64,000 nucleotides of DNA from Paguma larvata (Eukaryota; Chordata; Mammalia; Carnivora; Viverridae). This document shows positions 20,396-32,278 of the stretch, piece by piece. A program made the position numbers and the translations under genes. The stretch is from contig CM057839.1 of the NCBI GenBank assembly GCA_030068075.1, positions 18,641,167 to 18,705,166 of the forward strand, given 5' to 3'. Within the stretch, counting starts at the first letter, position 1. The number at the start of each line of letters is the position of its first letter. The notes under the pieces are model-generated. The model did not search any database. It saw nothing but the letters and a program-made list of their open reading frames with translations, and was not told where the DNA came from.

Positions 20396-20604
20396 TCTTT
20401 TTTTTTTAAAATTTATTTATTTTGGGGGAGCCAAAGTGGGGAAGGGGCAGAGTGAAGGGGACAGAGGATCCAAAGGGGCCTCTGTGCTGAAGGCTGGCAG
20501 CAGCAAGCCTGATGTGGGGCCCGAACTCACGAACCGAGAGATCATGACCCCAGCCAAGCCGCCGAAGTCAGATGCTCAACCGACTGAGCCACCCAGGTGC
20601 TCCA
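20396..20604 (-). repeat. CanSINE, minus strand; right partner of a tandem pair
   Basis: The body is of the CAGAGGATCCAAAGGGGCC / GGCAGCAGCAAGCC type. The head ends CACCCAGGTGCTCCA. The outer duplication TGCACTTGTTTTCTT (20145-20159) recurs as TGCACTTGTTATTCTT (20605-20620), so this copy came first and the left copy landed in its tail. Confidence 0.93.
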
Positions 20605-20853
20605 TGCACTTGTTATTCTTAAAGAGCTCCATGTCTCCTCCCTCCCCACCCAACTCGTTGTGACTTCCAGATCTAACTGGTTTTACTTTTATGAGAGGAG
20701 ACAAGAATTACCCCACTCCTATACCTTGGTCCCCCTCTGGCTAGTTCTTTCTCCAACCATACCTTGACAGGAGGGGGCCTGGATGCCAATGCATGAATTT
20801 ATAATAAATGAAATAAGAATAATTCAAATTGCTATGGACATGGATATTTAAAG

Positions 20854-21043
20854 TATATTTATTTTTGAGTGTGTGAAAGAGTGCATGAGCAGGGGAGGGG
20901 CAGAGAGAGAGGGAGAGATAATTCCAAGCAGACTCCATGCTGTCGGAGCAGCTGACATGGAACTTGAACCCTTAAACTGTGAGATCATGACCTAAGCTGA
21001 AATCAAAAGTCAGACGCTTAAGTGATTCAGCCACCCAGGCCCC
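20854..21043 (-). repeat. older CanSINE, minus strand
   Basis: The body carries ATAATTCCAAGCAGACTCC, and the head decayed to TGATTCAGCCACCCAGGCC. Flanking TATTTAAA-like sequence may be the target duplication. Confidence 0.9.
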
Positions 21044-23371
21044 CCTGCAAATAGCTATTTAAAAGATGGAGTAAAAAAATGCAGTTCAAGCTTGGGAAAT
21101 TCAGATATTGGTTTCACCCTTAATAATAATGGGAGAAACTGAATGAAGTTAAGTGAGGGTTTGGATAAGAAAATATAATAAACTATAATGTTTGGTCTGC
21201 TCTACTAAAACTTTGGTTTCTGTATTGAAAACTAGTTTATACATGGTGGGTAGATGGAGGAAGGAGGTCTTTACAATGCATTAATCACATAGGTCGGCCC
21301 ATGTGTGATTATTAATGTTTTACACCAATACTGACACATATCAAGTGTGTTTTACACATCAAAGGATAGAAGCTGGATGCAAAATACATGCACACAGCGG
21401 CTGTAGAGGATAGAGTCCTATACATGAGGTTTATTATCCTCTATTCTTCCTCTTGACTCAGCGTGGCCACATGCTTTGTCCTAGGAGTTCCTATTTTGCA
21501 ATTCACACCAATGTTTGCATATTTCGATCTTGTTTCTACAACTCAGCAGCCTCAACTCCGTCTTACATTCCCTCTATCAATCTACTTTCACTTAGTATTT
21601 CTTTATTAGGAATAGCAATGTCTTTTAGCTGAGCTAGGATTTTTATCAAGATTATTTTTGTTTTGTTAGCATTCTTGTTACGAATTGCATAGATTGTGAG
21701 TAGTCTGCCCAGAGCCCCATATTTTTTTTGCATAATCTTTGGTTATTTTTCGTATAACGTTTACAGAACATGAGTTTTGTTTCTTAGGAGTGTATATATT
21801 GCCTTGTAGCACAAACTATAGTTTGTAAATGCAACATGACCTGAATAGAGGAAAGTGGAGTCTGCTGGTGATATTGCTGTTGCATTCGATTTGTATTCTG
21901 AATGTATCTATTGTTTTCTCCAATTAGGAAAAAAAAGCCAAAAACTTAGATTATGTTTTTCCTTGTTATTCCTGATAAGGCCCAGTTCAATGCTGTGTAT
22001 TATATGCCCTCATATTATTTCTTGTCTATATGTCTTCTGAGTATAGAGAACTGATAGTCTCATGGTTAGCCCAACAGTGAGCCACCCAGTGAGCCCCTCT
22101 TTAACTGAGGACAATGGAATGTAAAACTTACTATATGGTACTTAGTATGATCTAGGTAAAATGCTTGATGTGACAATTGATGTACATCTTTTCCTTTGTA
22201 GATTTAGTAGTAATTTGTTCAATCAGATTAGGTCTAATCTGTTAATACACTAAAGCAAATAAGCAGACAAGCTGGGCATCCCTCATTCCACATGGCTAGG
22301 TTAGCATATCCTTTCTGCCTCTGAAAGGAGAGGGATGGCTGTGTATGTCAGAATGAAGCAATACTAGCCAACATGTCTCCACTAGAGCAAGCACATGGGT
22401 ATGGTATTGCTCTAAAGCATTCTACTGTCCGATTATCTAAGCTCCCTGCTTCCCATGATTTCTATCAATGTTGTGAGAGCAAAAGCCAATCTCTTACTTT
22501 TGCAACCTATAGCTTACTTTTCTGCTCCTTTCTTATATGAGCAATTAGAAGAGCAACTGTATAAGAAGCTTGGGATGACCAGTAAAAATTGGCCAGGGTC
22601 ATTGGCTGCTCTTTCTCCAGAAACTGTCAAACTGAAGTAGTGAAATCACTGGAGGCAATGGATTGACTATAGGGGATTTGTGGGTCTAGCATTTCTAAAC
22701 TCCATTTCCTGCCTGAAATCCCCTGTCTGCTGCTGACCCTACTCATCTGTGCAGCAGCAGGAAAGGGTAGAGTGATCTCAGGGGCATCAGCTACATTGTG
22801 GAGTCTCAGGCCACTACTGTCTTCCGAAGCTCCTAGTTTGTCTTGAGGTATATTGAGATTCAGAGTAATACATCTCCTTTTGTTTATGGTGCTTGAGACG
22901 GTTGCTTTCATATTTGGTAAACTAAAAATAAGAAGAGCAAACCCACATGGTTTGGAGCTGAGCAAGAAGGTCATTAACTAAGATTTAGACCAAAACTATT
23001 AGCAGACAAGCCAATAGTGAATATGGATTTAAAATTCATTTTTATTCATTAGGAGTCCTGCATTTACTATTTTTACAAGCAAATATTTATAGCTGCTTAG
23101 GTATGTAATGTTTTCATGCAGCTTTAATGAAATTATGCTTGCTGCTGTGTGAAATTCTTCCTGGTATTCTAAAATTAAAACCATTCCTTGGCAATTTTCA
23201 CATCCTCCCCTCTCCCAGAGAGTCATTCTAATATGTTTTTTTTTCCTCATTTAATGAAGCCAATTGTAATTTAGGGAAGATTTATTCTAATTAACTAGGG
23301 TATCATGCATTCCTTAAAGAATGAGACTTTAGGTCTGACAGCAGGAAAATTTGGTAGCTGTGAAGCACATG
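21044..23371. other. long unannotated stretch with one SINE-head remnant
   Basis: Largely unique-looking DNA. Bases 22068-22098 (GCCCAACAGTGAGCCACCC, then AGTGAGCCCC) match only the outermost 30 bases of a reversed CanSINE head, with no body or tail. No exon or promoter is supported. Confidence 0.4.
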
Positions 23372-23387
23372 AAGCAGTTTGAACTTT

Positions 23388-23394
23388 CTTTTCC

Positions 23395-23453
<59 letters not shown>

Positions 23454-23628
23454 TTTTTGAGAGTGTGTGAGCCGGGGAGGGGCAGAGAGAGAATGGGGAA
23501 CAGAGGATCTGAAGCAGACTCTGCACTAACAGCACCAAGCCCAACGCGGGGCTTGAACTCATGAACAGTGAGATCATGACCTAAGCTGAAGTCAGACGCT
23601 CAACAAAACTGAGCCACCCAGGCGCCCC
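23388..23628 (-). repeat. CanSINE, minus strand, with expanded ATTT tail
   Basis: The body is of the CAGAGGATCTGAAGCAGACTC type, with an almost intact head ending ACCCAGGCGCCCC. The tail has expanded into about 15 ATTT units (23394-23456). Target duplications AAGCAGTTTGAACTTT (23372-23387) and AAGCTGTTTGAACTTC (23629-23644) flank it. Confidence 0.95.
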
Positions 23629-23644
23629 AAAGCTGTTTGAACTT

Positions 23645-24839
23645 CTTTGTTTCATCACAAAGATTTTGCTCTCTCACCCCAGTGCATTGTGTTTCTGGGG
23701 GGAAAAAACCCCTTCTCTAATTAACCACATAGATCTCTGTGTCTGGATGGAAAACTTCTTGATATTCTCTGTTTGTTGGTAATGGAAAATCATACCTATG
23801 TTATGAATGATGGGATTAGAGTACATTCCCCAGAAGGGGCTAGACCAGGGACATATGGTCTACCCTAACTGAAAACTAGAGTTGAGGATTATTGCTCTGT
23901 TTCTGCCTTTGAAGGTATCCATTGTTGTATTCAATAATTCTTCTTCTTGAAGACTTAGCATGGCCATGGGAGTATTGCAAGTAAGCAAATGATCTTTGTC
24001 TCTATCACTGTGTCTCTCTGAATATATATGAATGCGTGGGTGCAGGTACATATGTATGTCTACTGGCTTGGCACCAAGGAACCTAAGCATGGTTCCCGGG
24101 TGAATTTTTCTCTAACACCATTTTCAATGTACCTTCCTTTCTCCCCTTTAAGAGTTTAGAGCAGTTCCTCATGGGCCAGCCCATTTCTGTCTCTCAGGGC
24201 ATCCAGAATTTCCCCCCATTGTGTTTCCTGACAACTTTTTCCTTGCTCTCAATTCATCCTGAAGAAACCTATTACACATTTTGGAACTTACTTTTATGTT
24301 TAATTTAGCACTTTAATGAACAAGTTCTTATATTCTTTGATTCTCTGCTTCACAGCAAGTTTTAACTACACAAAGATTTTTGAGTGCTGGGCTTCTGCCA
24401 TGTTCTTCTTTTATATTCTCTAAGGAACTTACCACTTACTTTCAGCACATAATATGCCCTTGATAATAATTACTTAGAGAACTAAAATGAATGATATTAA
24501 TCTCTTTGAATGTGATCAGTTTGTGCTATTGCTATAATTCAGTTAATCACCTGCCTCTCTCTACTATTACTACCAAACCAGTAAATCGTATTTGTTCACA
24601 TATGCACACCCATATATGTGTTTGCACACGTACATGCACAACACAGAACCAGTAGTCTACTGGAAGATTAATTTTAAGTGGTTTGTGATCCTATGCAAAA
24701 TAAAAGGAAGTAATTCATTGTAATCTCCACTCAGCCCCCTGTAAACATAGGAGACTACCATAGACAGCTGCAAATATTCTGCCCTCTCAATCCTGGGCAA
24801 GACTCTGTTGCTCAAACATTTCTCTGTGTTTAAATGGCT
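23645..24839. other. unannotated DNA
   Basis: No recognisable repeat family and no exon-like segment. A short imperfect CACA/TATG stretch lies near 24598-24640. Confidence 0.45.
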
Positions 24840-24975
24840 GCTCAGCCACTTATGAACAGCGTAGCCTTGGGCAAGTTATGGAACCTTTTTGAACCTTAAT
24901 TTCATCCTTGTAAAAGGAGAAAAATCATGTCACCCTTTCGAGGCCATTTTTGGGATTAGCAATAATGCCTATGCT
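24840..24975 (-). repeat. MIR element, minus strand
   Basis: CAGCCACTTATGAACAGCG, CCTTGGGCAAGTTATGGAACC, CTTAATTTCATCCTTGTAAAA and GGATTAGCAATAATGCC-like text follow the reversed MIR order. Confidence 0.75.
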
Positions 24976-25075
24976 AGTCACCATTTATTGAGATGACTCT
25001 GTTCCTGGCAGTGTGCTCTGTCCATAAATTTCTCCTTTAATTGTTACAACATCTTGGCATATACTAGATCATCAG
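24976..25075 (+). repeat. MIR fragment, plus strand
   Basis: CACCATTTATTGAGATGACTC, GGCAGTGTGCTCTG and CTCCTTTAATTGTTACAACATC match the 5' half of a plus-strand MIR, directly abutting the preceding minus-strand one. Confidence 0.6.
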
Positions 25076-25756
25076 TAACAGTGACTATTATATTTTATAC
25101 CTTGGCTTAAATGTACACTGAGTCAGACTGAAGATTGCCAAAGACTCGTTTCCCGTTTCCCAGGATTGGCAGAAAGGTTTGATGAAGTCAGACTACTACC
25201 AGGTGCCTGTGGCCCGAGGCCAGTGTAATGGTAGCTCTGAGTGGAGGCCAAATGCTAAGGCCTGCCATCCCATCCCCATAATGGCCCTCAGGCCAGAGAA
25301 GCTTGCTCTCACAACAAAATTTGGCTTAGGAAACAAGAAGGTACTGCCCCAAGTTGCTTGTAAGCTGAGTCACACTACACATCAATAGAAATGGCAAATC
25401 AACTGTATTAAGCACAAAAGAAACTCACTTATGTAAACTGAGGTTTGACACTTCAAGGATAGTGAAGGGTATAATCGAGTCTTACGAGCCCTTCTTGTTT
25501 CCTCTGAACTAAACACTAGCATGACGAAGCTTAGCTTACAACTGGAGGGATTTAGATTAAACTCCAGGAATAGTTTCTTGATTGTACAGGTTTTGAGCTA
25601 TTAGAGCACACAAACATCAAAACTATCAAGAACGTATCTAGGAGTTTAAACTTTCCTGCACAGATTTCAGGGCACTTCTAAGAAGAGAAATGACTTGGAT
25701 GACCTCAGACAGTAACTTCCCAGGACAGTGATTCCTTCCTCTCTCTCTCTTTCTTT
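25076..25756. other. unannotated DNA
   Basis: No gene, recognised repeat or motif cluster is seen. A CT-rich run at 25738-25755 forms the target of the following CanSINE. Confidence 0.45.
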
Positions 25757-25962
25757 AAAAAAAAAAAGTTTATTTAATTATTTTGAGAGCAGTGCACACA
25801 TGCTTGGGGGATGGGCAGAGAGAGAGGAGCAACAGAATCCCAAGCAGGCCCTGTGCTGTCAACACGGATCCTGCTGTGGGGCTCGATCTCATGACCACAA
25901 GATCATGAACTGAGCCAAAATCAAAAGTTGGATGCTTAACCCACTGAGCTACTCAAGTGCCC
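25757..25962 (-). repeat. older CanSINE, minus strand
   Basis: The body is of the CAGAATCCCAAGCAGGCCC type with GGGGCTCGATCTCATGACC, and the head decayed to CTGAGCTACTCAAGTGCCCC. Flanking CCTCTCTCTCTTTCTTT and CCTCTCCCTTTCTTTCT are the probable target duplications. Confidence 0.92.
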
Positions 25963-26214
25963 CTCTCCCTTTCTTTCTAAAACAAAACTATATTTTAAAC
26001 TACATTTCTTTCCCCGTTTCATCCAGTTACACATTAGTCTTTTGGAGATGGTTCTGGAGATCAGTGTTTTTGAAGAATTTTGTGAATGATTCCATGGTGC
26101 AGCCAGGGTTGGGGCCAACTCCTTGGATATAACAAATCCCAGAGACTACAAGCCTGCAAATTTGTGATAAAATCACACTCCAGTGATGGGATTTAATACA
26201 GTAATGTCCTGTTT

Positions 26215-26229
26215 ACTGCCACCTAGTGG
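26215..26229 (-). promoter_or_regulatory. CTCF-like motif, minus orientation (15 of 15 consensus positions)
   Basis: The minus strand reads CCACTAGGTGGCAGT, which matches every position of the degenerate CTCF core CCASYAGRKGGCRSY. It lies in DNA that I do not recognise as repeat. Binding is inferred from motif alone. Confidence 0.5.
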
Positions 26230-26499
26230 TTGCACCTTCCATTATAACCTGCAGAGTCCTGGCTGGTGTGACTGGAGGAAAACTCTATCTCCATCTGTCT
26301 TACAATGATTTTATAAAGTTCTTAAATGGAGTTATCTTAATCTTAGCTTCTTACAGAGTCTCTGTTACATCTTCCTTTAATTTCTTACTGCAACTTCTCT
26401 TCAGAAAATCAGGGCCAAGTATAGAGCTTTTTCTATTATAGTATCCTGACAGAAGCTTCTCTCTACTCATAGTTAAGAAGAGTTACTGACATAATAGTT

Positions 26500-26635
26500 G
26501 AAGGCATTTTTTATGTGCCATATTCATTACCACCCTCATTATACAGGTAATGCCAACGAAGCCCAGTCACACAACTTATGAGTGATAATACTTGATTCAA
26601 AGTCAAGATCACCTGGCTTCCAAGCTCATGTTCAT
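26500..26635 (+). repeat. MIR element, plus strand
   Basis: TTATGTGCCATATTCATTACC, ATTATACAGGTAATGCCAACG, CCCAGTCACACAACTTATG and TTCAAAGTCAAGATCACCTGGC match MIR in order. Confidence 0.7.
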
Positions 26636-26734
26636 GATAGTGGGATCCAGCCACAAGGGAACTAAATACTGGTGGCAAGGTGGCTAGCAAGATAAAAGTA
26701 GGGCTTTAGTCCTAGAGAGGGCAGTGGGGATACT

Positions 26735-26763
26735 TTTCTTTCTTTCTTTCTTTCTTTCTTTCT
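26735..26763. repeat. TTTC microsatellite
   Basis: About seven TTTC units, contiguous with the T-rich tail of the following CanSINE, from which they probably expanded. Confidence 0.92.
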
Positions 26764-26936
26764 TTTTTTAAATTTTATTTTAGAGAGAGTGTGAGTGGGG
26801 GAGAAAGGCAGAGGGAAAGACAGAGAGAATCCCAAGCAGGCTCCACACTCAGCACTTGATGCCAAGACGCTGGGATCACGACCCGAGTTGAAATCAAGAG
26901 TTGGGTGCTCAACCGACTGAGTTACTCAGGCACCCT
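26764..26936 (-). repeat. older CanSINE, minus strand
   Basis: A short old-type body (GAGAATCCCAAGCAGGCTCC) with the head decayed to CGACTGAGTTACTCAGGCACC. Flanking GGGATACTTTTCTTT and GCGGACACTTTCTTT are the likely target duplications. Confidence 0.92.
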
Positions 26937-27194
26937 AGCGGACACTTTCTTTTTAAACCCAACATGGAACTCAAGAATACCCATTTATTTACAGGACAGC
27001 AGCCTGAGATTGAGGCTCAAGATAAAGGGGAGATGAGACAACTCAGAAAAGCAGTCAAACTCACTGCATGTAGAAGGCTTTCATCAGGGTTCTCCTCAGC
27101 AATGGGAGGAAGAGAAATCAAAATATCAAGTATTTGTTCAGAGTGGTTGGGCTAGCAATGCACGCAGAGCTCCAGAGTCTAAGTGGGTGGGAGT

Positions 27195-27405
27195 GCTTGC
27201 GTTTTATGAGCACTTGCTCATGTCCCAGGCAACATAGTAACCAAGTAGCATGCATTTAAAAATAATCCTCGGAATAACTTTATGAGTTGAATAGCATTCT
27301 CATTTCCACCAATGTGGAACTACCACCAATATAAAGCTGTATGTAACAAATTTACCCATGTTCAGAGATAGTAAATGTTATAATGAGATTTAAATCCTGG
27401 GCTTA
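27195..27405 (+). repeat. MIR element, plus strand
   Basis: TTTTATGAGCACTTGCTCATG, CATTTAAAAATAATCCTCGG, ACTTTATGAGTTGAATAGC, TTACCCATGTTCAGAGATAG and GAGATTTAAATCCTGGGC follow MIR order, with an insertion near 27310-27350. Confidence 0.7.
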
Positions 27406-27409
27406 AAAG

Positions 27410-30400
27410 CCTTCATGTTTTGCCTCTACACGTTATTGCCCCCTCCTCCACTGCCCTCGGGGCTCCTGTCTCCTCACTCCTTTCTTTTATCATTAGGGGC
27501 AGATCAATCAGGAAAACTGAATTCTAGCTATTTTCATTTATTAATCCAACTAAATTAAATTGATACCTCTGTCGAACATTCAGTATTTATGCAGGCCATG
27601 TGATGTGTCTTACTTGGTAGAAGGGTGGAGAAAAGGGTTCTGTCTTTGAGGAAATCCCCCTCCCCCAGTCCCTGAGCTGTGGTTACAGAGCTGGTAATTT
27701 ACTTTCTCTCTCTCTGTTCCTAGAAGTGATCATGTGACACAGCTCACTAAGGAAACACTTATGCTTGGGACTTTGAACTGCTGAATCTTAAGGGGAAAAG
27801 CAACTGTTGAGAAATTTTCCACAGTAGCAATGGAAGCATTAGAGGAATCCTGGGTGCCTATTCAGATTACTGTTAACGAGACAGTATCCTAATCAGGCTG
27901 TTCTGTGGTGGGACTTGGGCTACCTCCCCTTTCTAGGTGCTGTCCATTTCTGAGACTTTCTCCAGCTGGCCCCTCTGAACACCTCTCAAATTAAGCCTTT
28001 GAAATGGTGGATCTCCTTTAGTAATTTCTTTTTTTTTCTTAAATTCGAGTTGATTTTGCTTGCTACCAAGGACCCATACTGATATTGACTGCTCTACTTT
28101 AGAATGACTTATAAACGGACCAATTTTACCCAGGAAATATTCAGATTCTTGGTACATATGGCTATTTTTCCTTAGCTGTTATTATCTTATCTTTCAGCTC
28201 ACTCAGAATTTTGGTCATATTATAGAAAAGGTTTTTTCTTCTCTTTGAATTCACTTAGATTGATCTCACTCTCCAATTTTCTTTTTGATCTACTTTTCTG
28301 ATTTATTCACTTGACTACTTCTCCAGATTTCTTCCCCAGCCAGGTGGGCCACATATGGAGTCTGTAATACTTCCGTCGGTTTTCTCTCTGGGTGTTCCGC
28401 ACCTCAGCTTCCCTAATCATAACCGTGATTGCCTTGTACTTTTACAAGGCACTCGCTTATTTAATTTATTTAGCGTTCGGTTCAATTAATGACTTAGTCA
28501 CAGTCAGCGTAAAGTTTCTGCACTGTTCCAACTTGGAAACAGAAAAAGAGAAGGGTTGCCTTTTTTAAAATCTCTGACCTGGCTTATATCGAAACAGAAA
28601 ATTAATATTTTAATTCTTTCATCACTGTTGTATCTTTTCTATGAGCTCGAATTAGGTTTTTATAAATCTTTTCTCTTGCGACAGCACTTCTAGAGCTTGC
28701 AGGGATTCATGGACTGTCTTTGGTTATTATGACCCTGACATAAAGGACTACATTAGCTGTTTGTGAATAAAACAAAGTAACGGAGAGGAAAAAATATGCT
28801 AGTTAAAATTACAAATAACATAGCTGCTTTTGCCCCTGAGGAAGTGGCATGATTTTTCTCTGGAGACTTTTGTTTAAAAAAAAAATATTTTAATGGTCTG
28901 ACCTTGGGAGCTAATGTTTATATGATGTAGAAGGAGAGAGCAAAACAAAATTGTCTGCAAATAAAATGAAGAGAAATTGGATGGTGGGAGCTGCCGGAAG
29001 ACATGAACAACAGATGCAGCTTTGGAATATGGTAGCAGGTTGCCCAAATAGAAGGGTAAACTCTCTCTAGAGATGGCAGAAAGACTTGAAGGGTGGAATA
29101 TTTAATTTTATGTGGTTTGTTCCAAATCTCCAGTACAGGATGTTACATGTTCCCTTGATTTAATGGCTTTCTGAGCGTGAATGGGTGGGGTGATGGCCAA
29201 CCAAGAGAGTAGGGGTCTCAGATGGGATAAGGAAATAGGTGCTGACAGGAAATAACTCAGCAATTGACATGGAAAAGCTTCACTTTCCCCAGATATACCA
29301 GAGGGAAAAGAATTCTGAAGGAGGATAGGGGTTGGAAATACAGAAAAGGAGACACAAGAACAGCTATACTGGAGAGAGGCTCAGTCTGATGACCAAAAGC
29401 AGAAAGAAGAACTGAAGGTTCTATTTCCCTCCCTGTCTTTTGTAATGCTGAAATGTGGCGGCATCTATTACTACCCAGTAAGTACAGCTCTTAAGTGTGT
29501 AACCAAGTGGCATGAACTCTGTTTAGCACCATCTAAAATGAGGTGAGGAGGTTCAAGGTATTTTTCTCTAAGAGCATTAGTCAAAAGCAGAAAATATAAA
29601 AGAATATTCAAACATCTAATAGAAATGTAACTAAAGATTTTCAGAATGTAAATTTCTTAGCGGGAATGTTTGTGTAACAGAAATTATTTCCTTATAGATG
29701 ATAGGTGGAGAGGCTGTTATCTGCTATTTGACAGTCATGTTTATGCTTCCAAATATATGGCTTATTTGATTGTAGCCATAAACTCTTAACATAACAGGTC
29801 TTGTTAATCTCTTTATGACTGAGAACAACTTCCAAATTAAAAAAAATGTGATTAAACCCCATGGAGATGAACAATTCCCCAACTGGGATATCTAATATCT
29901 AGACTAGAGAGATATGATGGTTGGGAGAGAAGAGGTAAGGGTCTCTTGGAGAATTAGAATAGATATTTAGGATAAAGAAAAGTAAAGAGGAAGGTGGGGG
30001 TAAGGGAGAAAGAAAAAGTTATTGAAAAAAAACCCCACAAAATTAAGAATTACTTTTTACAGCATTTGAAATAATACATTATTTGCAACTTCTATCTTGG
30101 TTGAGATAAATTTTCACCTTTAGGAGGTGGAGGTGCCAGAAATAAAATTTGTATTTGGGAACTAAGAATGGCTACTTTATTCTAAGCTTACTCATTACAT
30201 TATGTAGTAGGTTATCCATAGTTCTAAAAATCTATGCTATAGTAACAGTGCGTCGCCACCATCACAGAAAGTCAGCAACAGGTAGCTCATAGTAGTCTCA
30301 AGATAAATATTTTGGTTGAATGTTGCTATGTTTGAAAATTGGAAGTTTATAACACAATTCAGAATTAAGCATTTCTCACTTAGTTCAGGGTTAAAACTTC

Positions 30401-31090
30401 GATTACAGACTCATCATAAGAACATGTAGTTTTCTGCAGGATAATGGTGGCTATTTAAATCTGAGTCTTCCCTACACCTTCTTTGAAAAACCGTATATAT
30501 CAAAGATGACAGCAAATAAACCATCCACCATCCACATGGAGAGTGTAAGTAGGAGACGGTGCTATTACCAGCTTCAATTGTACATAAGTAAGGAAGTAAG
30601 TAAAACCATAGTTAATACCATAAAGGCCATGTCCACGGCCAACAGTGAAGTGGGGAGTTAGATACCGAATGAAAAAGTTGTCAGAGGCCTGGATAAGCTC
30701 TCCCTCAGAAAGAGTTACTTGTGTATCTTTCTAAAAGAAGGCATTCAGATATTTTCAACATAACATTTTACCCCTAATATAGATTGCCATGCTCACTGGG
30801 GGCTTGGTGAAAGAAAAAAGAAAAAAACTTTAGGCATAAAATGATCAATTTGTGTAAACTGAAAGCTGTTCATCACATTCAACATGTCATTTTGCTCCCT
30901 ATTCTTCATTTAAAAAAATATAAAAAATACACACAAACATTTCTCATTAATTGTAACATCAGAAGTCAATATAATGAAATCGAATTGGATAGAACCACCA
31001 AAAGGGACCAGCTAAAGATTCTTTTGTGAATTTAACATCACTGAACAATACAGGGAATGAGTGTGAATCTCTAATGGGTTAGGAGTTAAA
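27410..31090. other. repeat-poor unique stretch (3.7 kb)
   Basis: No CanSINE, L1, LTR or DNA transposon is recognisable. A good splice-acceptor-like tract, CTCTCTCTCTGTTCCTAG, ends at 27723 without a matching strong donor. The 28340-28520 segment has several CpGs and unusually even composition. The segment may hold conserved non-coding DNA, but that needs alignment. Confidence 0.45.
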
Positions 31091-31094
31091 AAAA

Positions 31095-31791
31095 ATTCCA
31101 GCTTTACTGAAGCATACTTGACAAGTAAATGTATATATTTATGTAATGACTTAACATACATATATACTATGAAATGATTATAATCAAATTAACACATCCA
31201 TCATCTCCCACAGTTACCATTTTTTTGTGTGTGTGTGGTGAGAACACTTAAGATCCACTCTCTCAACAATTCCAGTTGGACAACATGGTATTAACTATAG
31301 TCACTATGCTGTACATTAGAGCCCCAGGACCTACCCACCTTATAACTAAGTCTACATGTACCCTTGACCAGGATTTCTGTTCCCTCCAGTCCCCACCCAG
31401 GCTCTGTTAACCACCGTTTTGCTCTCTGGTTCTGAGTCCAACATTTTTACATTCCACGTGTAAGTGAGATCATACGGTATTTGGCTTTCTGCATCTGGCT
31501 TATTTCGCTTAGCATCATGTCCTCCAGGTCCATCCAGGTGGTTGCAAATGGCAGGGAATCCTCCCCCACCTTTTTAATGTTTATTTATTTTTGAGAGAGA
31601 GCACAACAATGGAGGGGCAGAAAGAGAGAGGGAGATGGAGGATCCGAAGTGGGCTCTGTGCAGACAACAGAGAGCCCAATGTAGGGCTTGAACTCACAAA
31701 CTGAGAGATCGTGACCTGAACTATCTGAAGCTTAACTGACTGAGCCACCAGGTACCCCTATCCCCTCTTAATGGCTGAATAATATTCCCTT
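31095..31791 (-). repeat. L1M 3' region, minus strand, interrupted by a CanSINE
   Basis: The plus strand reads reversed L1 3' UTR (AGCTTTACTGAAGCATACTTG, then GACAACATGGTATTAACTATAG) into the end of reversed ORF2 (GTGAGATCATACGGTATTTGG, CTTAGCATCATGTCCTCCAGG, then AATGGCTGAATAATATTCC). A CanSINE interrupts it at 31567-31757. No open frame survives. Confidence 0.88.
31567..31757 (-). repeat. CanSINE, minus strand, inside L1
   Basis: The body reads GGAGGATCCGAAGTGGGCTC with AATGTAGGGCTTGAACTC. The head ends GACTGAGCCACCAGGTACCCC. It split the L1 just before the ATGGCTGAATAATATTCC motif, so it is younger than the L1. Confidence 0.93.
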
Positions 31792-32097
31792 GTGAGGAGG
31801 ACTTTTAATGGGGTAGCTACAGGTGAGGGCTTCCAAAGCTGGTGCCCAGTTTAGCACCCCTGCTCTGGAAAGGTAGGCAGCTCGTAAGGTCTGAAAATGG
31901 AGGACATCCTTCTAGTTGACATAAATATAACTTCTGTCATGTGTGAGATAAAACCTGATTGCTGGTTTTTAGGTGATAGCAATTGTTTGCTTCCTCACTG
32001 GTGGCAGGTTCACTGATTCTCATGTTTCTTGAAGAAGAAGCCTAGGCAGGCTTTCTGCTCACAAACCTGCCCTTCTTTGTCTGAAAGGTCTTGTCCC

Positions 32098-32278
32098 AGG
32101 GCATCTGGGTGGCTCAGTCGAGTAAGTGGCCGACTTCGGCTCAGGTTATGATCTCATGGTTCCTGGGTTCGGACCCTGCGTTGGACTCTGCGCTGACAGC
32201 TCAGAGCCTGGGGCCTGCTTTGGATTCTGTGACTCTGTCTCTCTCTCTCAAAAATAAACATTAAAAAAAATTTTTTTT
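32098..32278 (+). repeat. CanSINE (SINEC_Fc type), plus strand
   Basis: GGCATCTGGGTGGCTCAGTC, GCCGACTTCGGCTCAGG, GAGCCTGGGGCCTGC and a tail of AAAATAAACATT plus A-run. Target duplications AAAGGTCTTGTCCC (32084-32097) and AAAGATCTTGTCCC (32279-32292) flank it. This is the first plus-oriented CanSINE of the window. Confidence 0.95.

Noticed and set aside
27705..27723. Splice acceptor CTCTCTCTCTGTTCCTAG as evidence of an exon
   Set aside because: The tract is good, but no strong donor follows within a plausible exon length and no open frame or conservation evidence is available.
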